Shown here: piece by piece, positions 45,496 to 45,981 of the stretch
Layout: the number at the start of each line of letters is the position of its first letter
Position numbering within the stretch: the stretch's first letter is position 1
DNA from: Gammaproteobacteria bacterium
GTDB taxonomy: Bacteria; Pseudomonadota; Gammaproteobacteria; Beggiatoales; Beggiatoaceae
Reading direction: 5' to 3'
DNA: 45,981 nt
NCBI GenBank assembly: GCA_003645255.1
Contig: QNES01000014.1
Span: 1 to 45,981, forward strand
Notes under the pieces: model-generated
What the model was told of the DNA's origin: nothing
Databases searched by the model: none
What the model saw: the letters and a program-made list of their open reading frames with translations, nothing else
Program-made: the position numbers and the translations under genes

Positions 45496-45750
45496 TTATA
45501 ATTGCTCTAACAACAACTCTTTAACCGTCTGCGTGATTTCTTCATAAGTATTTGAACATAAAGCCCTTTTCTTAGGATTAACTGGATCAGCACAAATATA
45601 TTCATTTTTTAAGAATATCAATGACTTAGCGACAATTTTTTGACTTTTCTTAATAATGATAAAAGGCTTCACCTTGATCTTTTCTTGATCGTCAACAAAT
45701 TGACCGGTGACAATAACATCCACCTGAGCAGGTACCATCATTTCATTAGA
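45496..45750 (-). pseudogene. Paralog of the 44606 gene, 5' part removed by an IS
   Basis: 81 residues from EMMVPAQVDVIVTGQFVDDQ through KIKVKPFIIIKKSQKIVAKS to NEYICADPVNPKKRALCSNTYEEI. It aligns with the tail of the neighbouring gene at about two residues in three. The visible ATG is the MM of an internal motif (EMM in both), so the true 5' part has been cut off at the IS-like end at 45745. Confidence 0.6.
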
Positions 45751-45791
45751 CTTGTCCCGAAATAATAGCTTATAAAGTATTAGACTTGTCC
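45745..45791. repeat. Two ATTAGACTTGTCC copies at an IS boundary
   Basis: ATTAGACTTGTCC at 45745-45757 and again at 45779-45791, 34 bp apart, just beyond the end of the partial transposase. One is probably the terminal repeat of that IS; the other may be a remnant of an earlier insertion. Confidence 0.5.
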
Positions 45792-45864
45792 GTCAATAAA
45801 ATTTTAGCTAATAAAAACAAATAGTTAGATTCACAAAACCCTTATTTTCGGACAACTCTATTGA

Positions 45865-45981
45865 TTAACAACGTATTTTTAAATTCCATAATCCCGCCAC
45901 TTGAAAAATAACTTCATCAACCCAATTTTTAGTTATACGGTTACGAAATTTTGTGGATAAAATTTGGAAAGCTTTCATACC
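45865..45981 (-). CDS. C-terminal end of an IS5-like DDE transposase (partial)
   Basis: 38 codons to a TAA at 45865-45867; the 5' part lies beyond the window. MKAFQILSTKFRNRITKNWV and QVAGLWNLKIR match the closing helices of IS5/IS1182-like and DDE superfamily endonuclease transposases (pattern K-F-ILS-KFRNR ... AG-WN). Its element seems to have cut the gene at 45496-45750. Confidence 0.65.
   Translation of the reverse strand, partial: GMKAFQILSTKFRNRITKNWVDEVIFQVAGLWNLKIRC

Overview
The window reads as a chromosomal segment of an AT-rich gammaproteobacterium, most likely a large sulfur bacterium of the Beggiatoaceae (Thiotrichales). Two things point there. The first is the gammaproteobacterial order of the str-S10-spc-alpha ribosomal supercluster. 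The second is the arrays of the heptamer TAACTGA directly in front of start codons, which I recall being described (MacGregor) for marine Beggiatoaceae. The assignment is inference; no 16S gene is present.

Layout. 1-5.3 kb (+): surface-polysaccharide genes (UDP-sugar dehydrogenase, UDP-glucuronate-epimerase-like protein, glycosyltransferase, heptose-phosphate-type GHMP kinase). 5.3-6.6 kb: a TIR-domain protein and the tail of a DUF4143-type ATPase. 6.6-12.8 kb (-): a type IV pilus/pseudopilin-like operon (PilO-like and PilP-like proteins, a large PilX-like protein, three related prepilins) ending in a GT4 glycosyltransferase. 12.9-15.8 kb (-): AMMECR1, MEMO and leuC. 15.8-18.2 kb: no genes, only nested repeats. 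18.2-18.4 kb: tRNA-Ser(GCT) and tRNA-Arg(ACG). 18.6-41.8 kb (+): rpsL-rpsG-fusA-tuf-rpsJ-rplC-rplD-rplW-rplB-rpsS-rplV-rpsC-rplP-rpmC-rpsQ-rplN-rplX-rplE-rpsN-rpsH-rplF-rplR-rpsE-rpmD-rplO-secY-rpmJ-rpsM-rpsK-rpsD-rpoA-rplQ. 41.8-46 kb (-): decaying genes interrupted by an ISAzo13-family element, a MITE and the end of an IS5-like element.

The most striking property is repeat invasion of what is usually the most compact operon of a bacterial genome. At least ten families of short non-coding inverted-repeat elements (about 95-250 bp; called A to N here) sit between ribosomal genes, several with clear target-site duplications and some nested in one another. Many carry a common small palindrome related to GGGGCAACC..GGATTGCCCC. 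One copy (44766-44921) lies inside a gene, and removing it with one target duplicate restores the reading frame of its neighbouring paralog. Heptamer arrays lie 1-2 nt before the ATG of fusA, rplC, rplV and rpsD, where no Shine-Dalgarno sequence is seen, and a reverse-complement copy upstream of the rpsD array could fold onto it.

The ribosomal proteins themselves look intact and of normal length, so the invasion appears to have been tolerated in spacers only. Family assignments come from recognising motifs by eye; no database search was possible.
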